This document shows, piece by piece, positions 6,213-7,623 of a DNA stretch of 7,623 bases. Below the pieces are notes generated by a model. That model was given only the letters and a program-made list of their open reading frames with translations. It did no database searches and was not told the DNA's origin. Location of the stretch: assembly GCA_945878705.1 (NCBI GenBank), contig CAMCUE010000052.1:1-7623 (forward strand), in the 5' to 3' direction. Origin of the DNA: Ferrithrix thermotolerans DSM 19514 (GTDB taxonomy: Bacteria > Actinomycetota > Acidimicrobiia > Acidimicrobiales > Ilumatobacteraceae). The number at the start of each line of letters is the position of its first letter. Position 1 is the first letter of the stretch. Position numbers and translations under genes: made by a program.

Positions 6213-6842
6213 GTGGATTTTGGTCAAAACTATTACGTGCCAAGCGTTACCGAAACGACAAGCCGTGGTGAGCGTACGTACGACCTTTACAGTCGTCTAC
6301 TCAAAGAAAACATCATCATTCTTGGCACGCCAATTGACGACACGATCGCAAATTTGGTCTGTGCTCAATTGATTCACCTTGAAAGCGAAAACCCGGACAA
6401 AGACATCAATATCTATATCAATAGTCCGGGCGGAGACATCTCGGCCCTGTTCGCAATCTACGACACAAGGCAGTTCATCAAAAACGACATTGCCACAATC
6501 TGTTTAGGACAGGCAGCTTCAGCCGCAGCAGTACTTCTTGCAGCCGGCACAAAAGGCAAGCGACTCGCATTGCCTCATTCCCGAGTTCTATTGCATCAGC
6601 CATATGCGCAAGTTGGCTACGCACAGGTGACAGACCTTGAACTTGCGGCCCGTGAGATTTTGCGGATGCGTGAAATTCTTGAAGAGATCCTCTCGCAACA
6701 CACGGGTCAACCAATTGATCGCGTGCACAAAGATACTGATCGCGATTTCGTGATGGAGGCTCAAGCCGCAAAGGACTACGGAATTATCGATGAAGTTATT
6801 TCAACTAGAGCATTTGCGGATCGTTCAGGACCAATTCGTTGA
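6213..6842 (+). CDS. clpP: ATP-dependent Clp protease proteolytic subunit
   Basis: This is a serine peptidase that forms the barrel-shaped degradation chamber and works with ClpX. The 209-aa protein keeps the full catalytic triad: S103 in GQAASAA, H128 in LLHQP and D178 in DTDRDF. The oxyanion-loop motif INSPGGD is at 70-75. The mature-like N-terminus ([22 protein letters not shown], whose axial loop contacts ClpX) is preceded by only nine residues, so any propeptide is short. The GTG start at 6213 is supported by GAGG at 6201-6204, 8 nt upstream. The sequence around the active site and DTDRD...[10 protein letters not shown] is closer to actinobacterial ClpP2 than to ClpP1. Most actinobacteria place two clpP genes before clpX; only one is here. 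clpX starts 19 bp downstream, so the two are almost surely co-transcribed. Confidence 0.97.
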   Translation: MDFGQNYYVPSVTETTSRGERTYDLYSRLLKENIIILGTPIDDTIANLVCAQLIHLESENPDKDINIYINSPGGDISALFAIYDTRQFIKNDIATICLGQAASAAAVLLAAGTKGKRLALPHSRVLLHQPYAQVGYAQVTDLELAAREILRMREILEEILSQHTGQPIDRVHKDTDRDFVMEAQAAKDYGIIDEVISTRAFADRSGPIR

Positions 6843-6861
6843 AAATTAAAGTGAGGCGCTA

Positions 6862-7623
6862 ATGGCAAAGTTTGGAGACTCAGCAGAACTCGTTAAATGT
6901 TCTTTTTGCGGTAAGTCGCAAAAGCAGGTCAAAAAGCTAATTGCTGGTCCTGGCGTCTATGTTTGCAATGAGTGCATTGATCTTTGTAACGAGATAATCG
7001 ATGAAGAGTTAAAAGATCAAACAGAAGTAAGTCTCGAAAAACTTCCTAATCCTCGTGAGATTCGTGCGTTTCTGGATGAATATGTAGTCGGTCAAGAGAC
7101 TGCAAAGAAAGTGCTTGCGGTGGCGGTTTTCAATCACTACCGACGAATTCAATATAAGCAAAGTGCGTCTACGCGCCGCGACGATATCGAGCTTTCGAAG
7201 AGCAACATCATGTTGCTCGGTCCAACCGGTTGTGGAAAAACACACATGGCGCAGACACTTGCTCGACTGCTGAATGTGCCATTCGCGATTGCTGACGCCA
7301 CTGCACTAACTGAGGCGGGCTATGTCGGAGAAGATGTTGAAAATATTTTATTGAAACTTCTTCAGGCAGCCGACTTTGATGTCAAGAAAGCAGAATCCGG
7401 AATTGTGTACATCGATGAAATTGACAAAGTCGCCCGCAAAAGCGAAAACCCTTCAATCACACGAGATGTTTCGGGAGAAGGAGTTCAGCAAGCGCTACTT
7501 AAAATTTTAGAAGGAACAGTTGCATCCGTGCCACCTCAAGGTGGACGCAAACATCCTCACCAAGAATTTATTCAGATTGATACGACGAATGTGTTATTTA
7601 TATGTGGCGGTGCATTTGCAGGC
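6862..7623 (+). CDS. clpX: ClpX, AAA+ unfoldase of ClpXP (3' truncated by window end)
   Basis: ClpX recognises tagged or misfolded proteins, unfolds them with ATP and threads them into ClpP. The first 254 codons are visible with no stop; the full protein is normally about 420 aa. The N-terminal zinc-binding dimer domain has C13, C16, C35 and C38 (CSFC...CNEC). The AAA+ domain shows Walker A GPTGCGKT (120-127), with the Cys variant common in actinobacteria. It also has pore-1 loop GYVG (153-156), Walker [10 protein letters not shown] (181-189) and pore-2 RKH (229-231). Sensors, the IGF loop that docks on ClpP, and the C-terminal lid lie beyond the window. A strong ribosome site, GTGAGG at 6851-6856, precedes the ATG by 5 nt. 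It forms an operon with clpP, 19 bp upstream. Confidence 0.97.
   Translation, partial: MAKFGDSAELVKCSFCGKSQKQVKKLIAGPGVYVCNECIDLCNEIIDEELKDQTEVSLEKLPNPREIRAFLDEYVVGQETAKKVLAVAVFNHYRRIQYKQSASTRRDDIELSKSNIMLLGPTGCGKTHMAQTLARLLNVPFAIADATALTEAGYVGEDVENILLKLLQAADFDVKKAESGIVYIDEIDKVARKSENPSITRDVSGEGVQQALLKILEGTVASVPPQGGRKHPHQEFIQIDTTNVLFICGGAFAG

Noticed and set aside
7009..7245. 78-aa minus-strand open frame inside clpX
   Set aside because: It is antisense to the ClpX zinc-domain/AAA+ junction, and the coding strand carries all expected motifs.

Overview
The window looks like chromosomal DNA of an actinobacterium (Actinomycetota) with moderate to low GC. The pointers are a Rv2061-like PPOX/F420-type flavoprotein, an OSBS of the NSAR/OSBS type (menaquinone route), a trigger factor-clpP-clpX block, frequent GTG/TTG starts and short or weak leaders. 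GC in the few 60-base lines I counted ranged from about 35 to 55 percent, unlike classic high-GC genera. A streamlined aquatic lineage (Acidimicrobiia or Nanopelagicales type) is my inference; it cannot be fixed from this sequence.

Layout. (1) Left, plus strand: an FkbM-family methyltransferase (11-781, possibly continuing left of the window), then menC (810-1916). (2) Middle, minus strand, read right to left: a 98-aa basic protein with a probable SH3-like core (4593-4297), a class V aminotransferase of the cysteine-desulfurase-like type (4316-3138), tRNA-Pro(TGG) (3125-3053), a pentapeptide-repeat lipoprotein (3003-2356) and a PPOX-family oxidoreductase (2324-1920). This last gene ends 3 bp from the end of menC, so the two are convergent. 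(3) Right, plus strand: trigger factor tig (4629-6011), a 201-bp spacer, clpP (6213-6842) and the 5' part of clpX (6862 to the window end).

The right block is a protein-quality-control module. Trigger factor receives nascent chains at the ribosome. ClpX unfolds substrates and feeds them to the ClpP chamber. The minus-strand genes are spaced tightly enough (20-bp overlap, 12 bp, 49 bp, 31 bp) to be one or two transcription units; a candidate promoter lies between the tRNA and the lipoprotein gene. The small basic gene and tig diverge from a 35-bp spacer that must hold both promoters.

Most of the window is ordinary core genome. No mobile element, CRISPR array, toxin-antitoxin pair or clear defence system was seen. 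The points most worth checking are the lipoprotein with 31 uninterrupted pentapeptides, the desulfurase-like enzyme without a C-terminal cysteine, the uncharacterised gene divergent from tig, the His/Asp tail of trigger factor, and the presence of only one clpP before clpX.
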